The notes beneath the pieces were generated by a model. That model was not told the origin of the DNA. It saw only the letters and a list, made by a program, of their open reading frames with translations, and ran no database searches. Shown here piece after piece: positions 6,466-13,127 of a stretch of DNA of 16,077 nt (positions are counted from its first letter, which is position 1; each line of letters begins with the position of its first letter). Source of the DNA: DASYQD01 sp036005845 (lineage in GTDB: Bacteria; Acidobacteriota; Thermoanaerobaculia; Multivoradales; JAIOJS01); contig DASYQD010000114.1 of assembly GCA_036005845.1 (NCBI GenBank), positions 1 through 16,077 on the forward strand, in the 5' to 3' direction. The translations under genes were made by a program, and so were the position numbers.

Positions 6466-7806
6466 ATGACCATGCTGAGCAGAGACGAAGCGCAGGCGTT
6501 GCTGAAGAAGGTGATCGCCCTCTCCAAGGCGGAGACCTGCGAAGCCAACCTCAACGGCAACACCAACGGCAACATCCGCACGGCGCGCAACAGCGTCACC
6601 ACCAGCGGCGTCCAGGACGACCTGCAGCTGGTGGTGCAGTCGAGCTACGGCAAGCGCGCCGGCACCACCACCATCAACGAGCTCGACGACGCCTCGCTCG
6701 AGAAGGCGGTGCGGCGCTCGGAGGAGCTCGCCAAGCTGGCGCCGGAGAACCCCGAGTTCATGCCGCCGCTCGAGCCGCAGCAGTACGTCGACGCGCCGGG
6801 CTGGGTGGAGGCGACGGCCAAGATCACGCCCGAGTACCGCGCCAAGGGGGCGGCGGACAGCATCGGCCCGTCGAAGGCCAAGAAGCTCGTCGCCGCCGGC
6901 TTCCTGCAGGACTTCGCCGGCTTCGCGGCGATGATGAACAGCAAGGGGCTGTTCGCCTACTACCCGTCGACCAACGTCAACTTCACGGTGACGGTGAGGA
7001 GCGAGGACGGCACCGGCTCGGGCTACGCTGCGAGCGACCACAACGACGTCGCCGAGCTCGACACCGCCAAGACCTCCGGCGTCGCCATCGACAAGGCGCT
7101 CTTCTCGATGGGCGCCAAGGCGATCGAGCCCGGCAAGTACACGGTGATCCTCGAGCCGGCGGCCTCGGTGGGCATCCTGCAGTTCATGGCCTTCGGCTTC
7201 GACGCCCGCCAGGCCGACGAGGGGCGCTCCTTCTTGAGCAAGGCCGGCGGCGGCAACAAGAAGGGCGAGAAGATCGTCGACGAGCGGGTGAGCATCTGGT
7301 CCGATCCCGCCGACCCGCGCGCGCCGACGGCGCCGTGGGCGGGCGACGGCCGGCCGCGCAAGAAGACGATGTTCATCGAGAACGGCGTGGTGAGGAACCT
7401 CTACTCGTCGCGCTACTGGGCGCAGAAGACCAACATCGAGGCGATCCCCTTCCCCGCCAACATGATCATGTCGGGCGGCACCGCCTCGACCGAGGACCTC
7501 ATCAGGGACACCAAGCGCGGCCTGCTCGTCACCCGCACCTGGTATATCCGCATGGTCGACCCGCAGACGGTGCTGGTCACCGGCCTGACCCGCGACGGCC
7601 TGTTCATGATCGAGGACGGCAAGCTCACCTTCCCGGTGAAGAACTTCCGCTTCAACGAGAGCCCGGTGATCATGCTCAACAATCTCGACGCGCTGGGCAA
7701 GCCGATCCGCTTCTCCGACGGCGACGGCTTCGGCGGCGGTGCCTCGCTGATCCCGCCGATGCGCATCCGCGACTTCACGTTCACGTCGCTGTCGGACGCC
7801 GTGTAG
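6466..7806 (+). CDS. tldE: TldE/PmbA-like partner subunit of TldD
   Basis: This 446-residue TldD/PmbA-family protein follows tldD after 16 nt, with a purine-rich AGGGGG stretch before the ATG. A second in-frame ATG lies at 6472. It has the family's N-terminal domain (SRDEAQALLKKVIALSKAE) and C-terminal beta-rich domain. At the position of the catalytic helix it reads EPAASVGILQFMAFGFDA, with no HExxxH. This fits the known division in which TldE is the non-catalytic half of the heterodimer. No Tat or Sec signal is visible, although its partner has one. Either TldE is carried out bound to TldD through the Tat system, or the two work apart. The gene ends before a strong intrinsic terminator. Confidence 0.92.
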   Translation: MTMLSRDEAQALLKKVIALSKAETCEANLNGNTNGNIRTARNSVTTSGVQDDLQLVVQSSYGKRAGTTTINELDDASLEKAVRRSEELAKLAPENPEFMPPLEPQQYVDAPGWVEATAKITPEYRAKGAADSIGPSKAKKLVAAGFLQDFAGFAAMMNSKGLFAYYPSTNVNFTVTVRSEDGTGSGYAASDHNDVAELDTAKTSGVAIDKALFSMGAKAIEPGKYTVILEPAASVGILQFMAFGFDARQADEGRSFLSKAGGGNKKGEKIVDERVSIWSDPADPRAPTAPWAGDGRPRKKTMFIENGVVRNLYSSRYWAQKTNIEAIPFPANMIMSGGTASTEDLIRDTKRGLLVTRTWYIRMVDPQTVLVTGLTRDGLFMIEDGKLTFPVKNFRFNESPVIMLNNLDALGKPIRFSDGDGFGGGASLIPPMRIRDFTFTSLSDAV

Positions 7807-7834
7807 CCGCCTGCTAGCCTGACGTTGCAACAGA

Positions 7835-7870
7835 GGGCGGCGGTCCATCGGGGCCGCCGCTCGTTTCTCT
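7835..7870 (+). terminator. intrinsic terminator after tldE
   Basis: GCGGCGGTCC (7837-7846) pairs with GGGCCGCCGC (7851-7860) through a four-base ATCG loop. This makes a 10-bp stem with one G-T wobble, extendable by two pairs, followed by the T-rich tail TCGTTTCTCT. It lies 30 bases after the tldE stop and 12 bases before the DUF4159 start. It therefore ends the tld unit or attenuates read-through into the next genes. Confidence 0.8.
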
Positions 7871-7882
7871 GACCCTCCGCGG

Positions 7883-8500
7883 ATGCACGACTTCACTTTT
7901 ACCCGCCTGCGCTACGACTCCGGCGACTGGTGGGTGGACGAGCGCATGCCGGCCAACGTGCTCGACTCGCTGGTGCAGTACACGACGCTCGACGTCGACC
8001 GCGAGGAGCGCGTGCTGCAGCTGCGCGACGCGGCGGCGATCGATGCGCCCTTCACCTACCTCGCCGGCCACCGTCTCTTCGAGCTCGGGCCCGACGAGCG
8101 GCGCAACCTCGAGCGCTACCTGCGCAACGGCGGCTTCCTCTTCGCCGACGACTGCAACCACGACGTCGACGGCCTCTTCGCCAAGACCTTCGAGTCGCAG
8201 ATGGCCGAGATCTTCGGCAACGACGCGCTGAAGAAGATCCCCAAGACGCACCCGATCTACCACTCCTTCTTCCACTTCGACGACGGCCCGCCGACGACGG
8301 CCTTCGAGCTCAACGGCTGGGGCGACGACCTCGTGCACGACTACCTCAAGGCGATCGAGATCGACGGCCGCATGGCGGTCCTCTACAGCAACAAGGACTA
8401 CGGCTGCGAGTGGGACTACGACTGGCGCAACAAGCGCTGGCTGGCGGTGGACAACACCCGCTTCGCCGTCAACGTCGTGATGTACGCTCTGACCGCCTGA
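7883..8500 (+). CDS. DUF4159 domain protein
   Basis: The 205-residue protein matches DUF4159 throughout: FTFTRLRYDSGDWW at the N-terminus, LFELGPDERRNLERYLRNGG around 65-84, FLFADDCNH (85-93), and a late HPIYHSFF segment. The fold is expected to resemble class I glutamine amidotransferases but lacks an obvious catalytic cysteine-histidine-glutamate triad. DUF4159 genes commonly sit beside MoxR, DUF58 and BatA-like genes, as here, and in other organisms the domain is fused to BatA-like membrane proteins. No signal peptide or membrane segment is visible, so it probably acts at the cytoplasmic face with that machinery. The ATG at 7883 lacks a good Shine-Dalgarno and lies just after the terminator. 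Biochemical role unknown. Confidence 0.9.
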   Translation: MHDFTFTRLRYDSGDWWVDERMPANVLDSLVQYTTLDVDREERVLQLRDAAAIDAPFTYLAGHRLFELGPDERRNLERYLRNGGFLFADDCNHDVDGLFAKTFESQMAEIFGNDALKKIPKTHPIYHSFFHFDDGPPTTAFELNGWGDDLVHDYLKAIEIDGRMAVLYSNKDYGCEWDYDWRNKRWLAVDNTRFAVNVVMYALTA

Positions 8501-8528
8501 CGCCAAATCGTCGAAAGGGGTGAGAGCC

Positions 8529-9482
8529 ATGGCCAGGGAAGACGCGTCCGCGCCGACGCCTCCGGTCACCGTCCGCCTCGACGCCCATCTCGCCTATGGC
8601 ATGTGCGCCTACGTCGACGGCATGCCGTCCGCGCTGCCGCGCGGCTGGGTCGAGATCTGGGCCCCCGCCGGCCGCAAGCAGAGCCTGGCGGGCAACTACG
8701 CAGTCTTGCTGCAGAGCGAGGCCCAGCCGTCGTTCTACGCCGTGGCCATTCAAGGCACGCAAGACATCAGGGACGTGATGGAGGACTTCGAGATCGTCCC
8801 CCAGCCGGCGTTCCCCGCGATCGCCGGCGCCCGCATCTCCTCTGGCTCGCAGAAAGGTCTCGACGACGTCCTCGCGCTGCGCGGCCCCTACGAGGACAGA
8901 GTCGTGACCCTGCAGGGCCTGCTGGAGTCGCTCCCCGCCGGCACGACGTTGCTGGTCACCGGGCACAGCCTGGGCGGCAACCTCGCCTCGGTGTTGATGC
9001 CTTGGATCGCGGCGAACGTCCCTGCCTTCGGCCCCAACCACCAACCGATACGCCGCCTGTCGCCCAACCTCAACGCCATCACGTTCGCGGCGCCTACCGC
9101 CGGCAACGAGGCTTTTGCGAAGTTCCTCGACGACCACCCGGAGCGCTACCAGGCGCACTTCAACCGCAACGACGTGGTGTCCAACGTGTGGGCGCGGAGT
9201 GGGCCGCTCCAGATCCACAACATCGACTCCCTCTTCCCGCCGCCGGGGCCGGGCCCCGCTCCGCAGTCCGTGCGGGCTCTGCTGATCTTCAAGATCGCTC
9301 AGATGGAGCGCGCCAAGCCGCGGGTGAGCTACCAGCAGACGCGCGGCGTCATCTTCCACTTCCCGCCAGGCGAGCTGCCGGATCCGGTGCCCGAGCACCC
9401 CTGGATCTGGCAGCTCGGCTACGAGCACAACTACGCCTACTGCCGGCACTTCCTCGGGCCCGACGCGGGCTGCAAGGAATAG
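8529..9482 (+). CDS. class 3 (fungal-type) lipase-like alpha/beta hydrolase
   Basis: This 317-residue alpha/beta hydrolase is of the lipase class 3 type. The nucleophile elbow is GHSLGG (S147). AIQGT (74-78) occupies the oxyanion-strand position (FRGT in many relatives). D215 in FNRNDVVSNVW and H300 in GYEHNYAY complete a plausible Ser-Asp-His triad. No signal peptide is visible, so it would be cytoplasmic, although this family is often secreted. An upstream in-frame GTG (8520) exists, but the purine-rich AAAGGGG before the ATG at 8529 favours the ATG. It lies 28 nt after the DUF4159 gene and 53 nt before moxR on the same strand, an unusual position because lipases are not standard members of the MoxR module. 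Substrate (lipid, ester or polymer) cannot be told. Confidence 0.88.
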   Translation: MAREDASAPTPPVTVRLDAHLAYGMCAYVDGMPSALPRGWVEIWAPAGRKQSLAGNYAVLLQSEAQPSFYAVAIQGTQDIRDVMEDFEIVPQPAFPAIAGARISSGSQKGLDDVLALRGPYEDRVVTLQGLLESLPAGTTLLVTGHSLGGNLASVLMPWIAANVPAFGPNHQPIRRLSPNLNAITFAAPTAGNEAFAKFLDDHPERYQAHFNRNDVVSNVWARSGPLQIHNIDSLFPPPGPGPAPQSVRALLIFKIAQMERAKPRVSYQQTRGVIFHFPPGELPDPVPEHPWIWQLGYEHNYAYCRHFLGPDAGCKE

Positions 9483-9502
9483 CGGCAGGCGCGCGCCAAA
9501 CT

Positions 9503-9534
9503 TCCCAGGCACTCGCCCGTAAGATTGCCTGGGA
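9503..9534 (+). promoter_or_regulatory. 9-bp perfect inverted repeat abutting the moxR start
   Basis: TCCCAGGCA (9503-9511) and TGCCTGGGA (9526-9534) are perfect inverted arms around a 14-base loop, ending one base before the moxR ATG at 9536. As DNA it could be a repressor operator. As RNA the right arm occupies the ribosome-binding region of moxR, so folding could limit its translation. It lacks a T-tract, so it is not a typical terminator. Confidence 0.6.
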
Positions 9535-9535
9535 C

Positions 9536-10543
9536 ATGACGGCACCCGTCACCGAGACCGACGTCGACCTCCTGCTCTCCCGCCTCGCCGCCCTGCGCAG
9601 CGAAGTGGGCAAGGTGATCGTCGGCCAGCAGGAGACCGTCGAGCACCTGCTCGTCGGCCTGCTCGCCGGCGGCCACTGCCTGCTCGAGGGCGTGCCCGGC
9701 CTCGCCAAGACGCTGATGGTGCGCACGCTCGGCGACGCCATGCACCTGACCTTCAAGCGGGTGCAGTTCACGCCCGACCTGATGCCCAGCGACATCGTCG
9801 GCACGGAGATCCTGGAAGAGGACCACGGCACCGGCCGCCGCGTCTTCCGCTTCCAGAAGGGCCCGGTGTTCGCGCACCTCCTGCTCGCCGACGAGATCAA
9901 CAGGAGCCCACCGAAGACGCAGGCGGCACTGCTCGAGGCGATGCAGGAACGGTCCGTCACCTACGGCGGCGAGACCTACGCGCTGCCGCGGCCGTTCTTC
10001 GTGCTGGCGACGCAGAACCCGATCGAGCAGGAGGGCACTTACCCGCTGCCCGAGGCGCAGCTCGACCGCTTCCTCCTCCACCTGCGCATCGGCTATCCGA
10101 GCGCCGAGGAGGAGTTGCAGGTGCTGGAGGCGACGACCGGCGAGCGGATCGCCGAGGCGGCTCCCGTGCTCGGCGCCGAGGAGGTGCTGCTCGCGCAGTC
10201 GCTGGTGCGCCAGGTCCACGTCTCGCGCGCGCTGCTGCGCTGGGCGGTGGAGCTGGTGCGCGCGACGCGGCCGGCGGAGAGCGCCGACGCGAAGATTCGT
10301 GACGTGGTGGATTGGGGCGCCGGGCCGCGCGCCGGGCAGGCGCTGGCTCTGGCGGCGAAGGGGCGCGCGCTGCTCTCCGGCAGACTGTCGGTGACGCTCG
10401 ACGATCTGCGCGCGCTGGCGCCGCCGGTGCTGCGGCATCGCCTGCTCGTCGGCTTCCGCGGTCAGGCCGAGGGCGTCACCGCCGAGTCGCTGGTGGCGCA
10501 CCTGCTCTCGGCGCTGCCCGATCCGGCGAGCCCGCTGGAATGA
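9536..10543 (+). CDS. moxR: MoxR-family AAA+ ATPase
   Basis: This 335-residue MoxR AAA+ ATPase has full motifs: Walker A GVPGLAKT (52-59), Walker B LLLADE (115-120) followed by INRSPPKTQAALLEAMQE, sensor 1 ATQNP (N161), EQEGTYPLPEAQLDRF with R178 in the arginine-finger region, and a C-terminal helical lid. MoxR proteins act as chaperone-like motors, usually on vWA-domain partners. The DUF58 and BatA-like genes downstream supply the expected partners. The frame is open far upstream through the lipase gene, but family similarity begins only at the ATG at 9536 (MTAPVTETDVDLLLSRL). No strong Shine-Dalgarno precedes it; instead the ATG follows a perfect inverted repeat. Function as a module ATPase is well supported; the assembled target is unknown. 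Confidence 0.95.
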   Translation: MTAPVTETDVDLLLSRLAALRSEVGKVIVGQQETVEHLLVGLLAGGHCLLEGVPGLAKTLMVRTLGDAMHLTFKRVQFTPDLMPSDIVGTEILEEDHGTGRRVFRFQKGPVFAHLLLADEINRSPPKTQAALLEAMQERSVTYGGETYALPRPFFVLATQNPIEQEGTYPLPEAQLDRFLLHLRIGYPSAEEELQVLEATTGERIAEAAPVLGAEEVLLAQSLVRQVHVSRALLRWAVELVRATRPAESADAKIRDVVDWGAGPRAGQALALAAKGRALLSGRLSVTLDDLRALAPPVLRHRLLVGFRGQAEGVTAESLVAHLLSALPDPASPLE

Positions 10544-10551
10544 GTCGCTCG

Positions 10552-10602
10552 CGATGACGGCGCGCAGCGTCATTGCGAGGAGCGCAGCGACGAAGCAATC
10601 TC
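10552..10602 (+). repeat. REP-like extragenic palindromic element
   Basis: The 81-bp gap between moxR and the DUF58 gene holds the familiar dispersed bacterial motif CGTCATTGCGAGGAGCGCAG followed by CGACGAAGCAATCTC (10568-10602), with ATTGC/GCAAT ends (10572-10576 and 10595-10599). A second hairpin precedes it: ATGACG (10554-10559) and CGTCAT (10568-10573) around eight bases. Such REP-like sequences occur in many copies in some genomes. The antisense strand gives the well-known spurious peptide CFVAALLAMT. Within an operon it may stabilise the upstream mRNA or lower downstream expression. Confidence 0.75.
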
Positions 10603-10624
10603 GATCCTTCACGCGCCCCGACCG

Positions 10625-11548
10625 ATGGCACTCCCCGCCACACCGCTCCTCGATCCCGCCGTCCTCGCGCAAGTCAAGGACCTGCGTCTCGTCGCGCGCA
10701 CGCTCGTCGACGGCGCCGTGACCGGCCTCCACCGCCAGCCGCGCGCCGGCATCGGCGTCGAGCTCGAGCAGTTCCGCGGCTACCAGCCGGGCGACGATCC
10801 GCGGCGCATCGACTGGCGGGCGCACGCGCGATCGGATCGCTTGATCGTGCGCGAGTCGCCGGTCGAGCGCGACGTCACTGTGCGGCTGGTGGTGGACGCG
10901 ACGGCGTCGATGGCGCACGTCGACGAGGCGGCGAACGGGAGCGCTGCCGGCAAGCGTCCGGCGAGCAAGCTCGCCTACGCGCGCATGCTCGCCGCGGCGC
11001 TAGCGTTCCTGGCGCTACGCCAGGGCGACGCGGTGGCGCTCCACCTCGTCGGCGCGGCGCCGGTGGATCTGCCGCCAATGCGGCGGCGCCGTGCGCTCGA
11101 ACGGCTGCTCTTTCACCTCGAGGCCATGGAGGCCGGCGGCCGCTGGCCGTCGTGGCAGCAGCTCGGGCCGCGCGTGCTGCGGCCGCGCAAGCGCGAAGTG
11201 GTGGTGGTGATCTCGGACCTGTGGGAGGCGCAGACCGAGATCGCCGCCGCGCTCGCCGGACTGCGCGCGCTGCGTCACGAAGTCGTGCTGCTCCACCTCA
11301 TCGGCCGCGACGAGCTCGACTTCGGCTGGAGCGGCGACGTCGTCTTCGAAGACCTCGAGAGCGGCGCCATCATTGCCGGCGAGGCGCGCTCGCTGCGCGA
11401 CGCCTACCTGCGGCGGCTGGCGGCGTGGCTCGCGAGCTGGCAGCGCCGCTGCGGCGAGCTCGGAGTCACCTACCAGCGCGTGCCGCTCGATCGGCCGCTC
11501 GAGCTGGCGCTGCGCGACGTGCTGACGCGGCGGCGGAGGCTGCGGTGA
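10625..11548 (+). CDS. DUF58 domain protein (vWA-like, MoxR partner)
   Basis: This 307-residue DUF58 protein has the signature block FRGYQPGDDPRRIDWRAHAR and SDRLIVRE spanning residues 50-77. A vWA-like domain starts at LVVDATASM, with a MIDAS-like D91-A-T-A-S95, close to the usual DxSxS. A second landmark is VVVVISDLWE near 197-206. It is the usual next gene after moxR and its likely direct partner. There is no signal peptide or transmembrane helix, unlike some DUF58 proteins with two N-terminal helices, so this is a soluble or peripheral form. The ATG at 10625 has no recognisable Shine-Dalgarno. The REP-like element ends 22 bases upstream, so expression may be uncoupled from moxR. Confidence 0.93.
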   Translation: MALPATPLLDPAVLAQVKDLRLVARTLVDGAVTGLHRQPRAGIGVELEQFRGYQPGDDPRRIDWRAHARSDRLIVRESPVERDVTVRLVVDATASMAHVDEAANGSAAGKRPASKLAYARMLAAALAFLALRQGDAVALHLVGAAPVDLPPMRRRRALERLLFHLEAMEAGGRWPSWQQLGPRVLRPRKREVVVVISDLWEAQTEIAAALAGLRALRHEVVLLHLIGRDELDFGWSGDVVFEDLESGAIIAGEARSLRDAYLRRLAAWLASWQRRCGELGVTYQRVPLDRPLELALRDVLTRRRRLR

Positions 11549-11605
11549 GGGCGCGTGAGATTGGCGGGGCGGCTCCAGTGGAAAGCGAGCGCGGCGCAAC
11601 GCTAC

Positions 11606-11612
11606 GAAGGAG
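11606..11612 (+). promoter_or_regulatory. Shine-Dalgarno deciding a TTG start
   Basis: GAAGGAG ends nine bases before TTG at 11622. The BatA-type N-terminal helix begins immediately after this TTG, and no better ATG or GTG lies nearby, so TTG is the start. Confidence 0.65.
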
Positions 11613-11621
11613 CAGCACGCG

Positions 11622-13127
11622 TTGAGTCTCGGTCTCGCAGCACCGCTGTGGCTGCTCGGGCTGTTGGGACTCCTCGCGCCGCTCGTGCTGCACCTGCTGG
11701 CGCGCGGTCGCGGACGGCGCGTGCGCGTCGGCAGCGTGCGGCTGCTCACCGACTTGCCGCCGCGGCGGCCGCGGCGCCTGCAGTTGCAGCGGCCGTTGCT
11801 GTTGGCGCTGCGCTGCCTGCTGCTGGCGCTCGTGGCGCTGGCGCTCGCCGCGCCGCGGTTGCGGCGGGAGACGACGACGGCGGCGACGCCGCCGCCCTGG
11901 GTGCTCGTCGAGCCCGGCGTCGACGCGCGTGCGATCGAAGCCGTACGCGGCGCGATCGCCGCGAGTGCCGAGGTGCGGCTGCTGACGACAGGACTGCCGC
12001 GGGCAGCCTCGGTTCGCCACATAGCGGAGCTTCCCGATCTGGCCGCGATGCCCGGCGGTCTCTGGTCGCTGCTGCGCGAGGCGGCCGCCGTGGCGCCGGC
12101 GGGCACGCGCTTCCTCGTGGTGACGAGCGGCCGGCTGGCGGCGCTGCGCGGCGAGCGGCCGGCGCTCGCCAACGCCGTCGAGTGGCACGAGGTCCCTGAT
12201 CCGCGCTCCAACCGCTGGGTCGCTCGCACATTGGCGAGCGCAACCGGAGCGACGCTGCTCGTCGGCGAGAGCGACCGCACGCGGACGATCTTCCGACGCG
12301 AGCCCGCACCGACCGCGAGCGCGCGATCCCTGCGCGTCAGCGTGCTCGCCGCCGCCGATCGGCAGGTGGACGCTCGCTACGTGCGCGCCGCCCTCGCCGC
12401 TGCGGCCGAAGCCGCCGGTGTTCGCATCGAGATCTCGCCTCCGGCGCCAGTTGCGATGACAGCCGTGGCCGGCGCGGCAACCGACGAAGCGGCCCTGCGA
12501 TCGCAGCTCGCCGCGAGCCGGCCGCCGATCGCCACGACGTTCTGGCTCGCCGATGCGGCGCCGCCGGCACCGCTGCTCGCCGCCTTGCGGGGGGGCGGCG
12601 TGCTGATCACCGACAGCGGCGCCCCCGAAGAGAGTTGCGAGGGCACCTTCGCGCCCATCGCAAGCACGACGCCGGTGGCCCTCCACCGCTGTGGTGACAG
12701 CGGCGAAGGTGAGGCCGCAACGTCGCCGCACCAGCGCGCGCGGTGGCGCAGCGACTCGGGCCGGGTGGTGCTCGCCGAGCAGCCGATCGGCGATGGCAGA
12801 TGGCTGCGGTTCGGCAGCCGCTTCCATCCAGCTTGGTCGGACCTCGTCCTCTCCCCGACATTCCCCGAGTGGCTGCGGGATGTCTTGCGTAGCGCCGCGG
12901 GTAGCGACGCGACGAGCGAGCTGCCGAGCTCCGATCGCCGCGCCGACGGCGGCCAAGGCCGGCCTGCGAGCGCGTCACTCGTGAGCAAGGGCGCGATTCA
13001 ACTCGCGCGGCAGCGCCGCGACGTGCGGTCTTCGTCGGCTCCCGCATCGCCGGCGCCCGAGCAGGCGGCCTGGCTGCTCCTCTTCCCACTGCTCCTCGCC
13101 GAACGCTGGCTGGCGACGCGCCGATGA
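11622..13127 (+). CDS. BatA-like membrane protein (aerotolerance regulator N-terminal domain)
   Basis: This 501-residue protein starts at TTG. Residues 5-27 are a hydrophobic helix followed by RGRGRRVRVGSVRLLTDLPP and a second helix at about 57-80, the hallmark layout of the BatA/aerotolerance N-terminal domain. The middle (about 237-345) has an alternating strand-helix pattern like the amidotransferase-like region seen in related proteins. RFGSRFHPAWSDLVLSPTFPEW matches the conserved late segment of this family. The C-terminus has a third helix (about 481-497, AAWLLLFPLLLAERWLA). Between them, residues 422-478 form a Ser/Arg/Asp/Ala-rich low-complexity linker with weaker codon bias. No classical MIDAS vWA motif is visible, so DUF58 may provide that part. 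Its stop overlaps the DUF4175 start as ATGA. Confidence 0.85.
   Translation: MSLGLAAPLWLLGLLGLLAPLVLHLLARGRGRRVRVGSVRLLTDLPPRRPRRLQLQRPLLLALRCLLLALVALALAAPRLRRETTTAATPPPWVLVEPGVDARAIEAVRGAIAASAEVRLLTTGLPRAASVRHIAELPDLAAMPGGLWSLLREAAAVAPAGTRFLVVTSGRLAALRGERPALANAVEWHEVPDPRSNRWVARTLASATGATLLVGESDRTRTIFRREPAPTASARSLRVSVLAAADRQVDARYVRAALAAAAEAAGVRIEISPPAPVAMTAVAGAATDEAALRSQLAASRPPIATTFWLADAAPPAPLLAALRGGGVLITDSGAPEESCEGTFAPIASTTPVALHRCGDSGEGEAATSPHQRARWRSDSGRVVLAEQPIGDGRWLRFGSRFHPAWSDLVLSPTFPEWLRDVLRSAAGSDATSELPSSDRRADGGQGRPASASLVSKGAIQLARQRRDVRSSSAPASPAPEQAAWLLLFPLLLAERWLATRR

Noticed and set aside
4800..6602. Antisense open frame (600 codons) opposite tldD
   Set aside because: Its Val/Leu/Asp-rich composition is the usual reverse shadow of a G/C-ending gene. 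The Tat signal, ribosome site and HExxxH are on the plus strand.
8520..8528. GTG start three codons upstream for the lipase
   Set aside because: The GTG lies within the purine-rich ribosome site; the ATG at 8529 has the correct spacing.
8603..9535. Upstream extension of the moxR frame across the lipase gene
   Set aside because: This part overlaps the lipase in another frame and is arginine-rich nonsense; MoxR similarity begins at the ATG at 9536.
9437..10918. Antisense frame containing the peptide CFVAALLAMT
   Set aside because: This peptide is the well-known false translation of REP-like elements, and the frame is a shadow of moxR.
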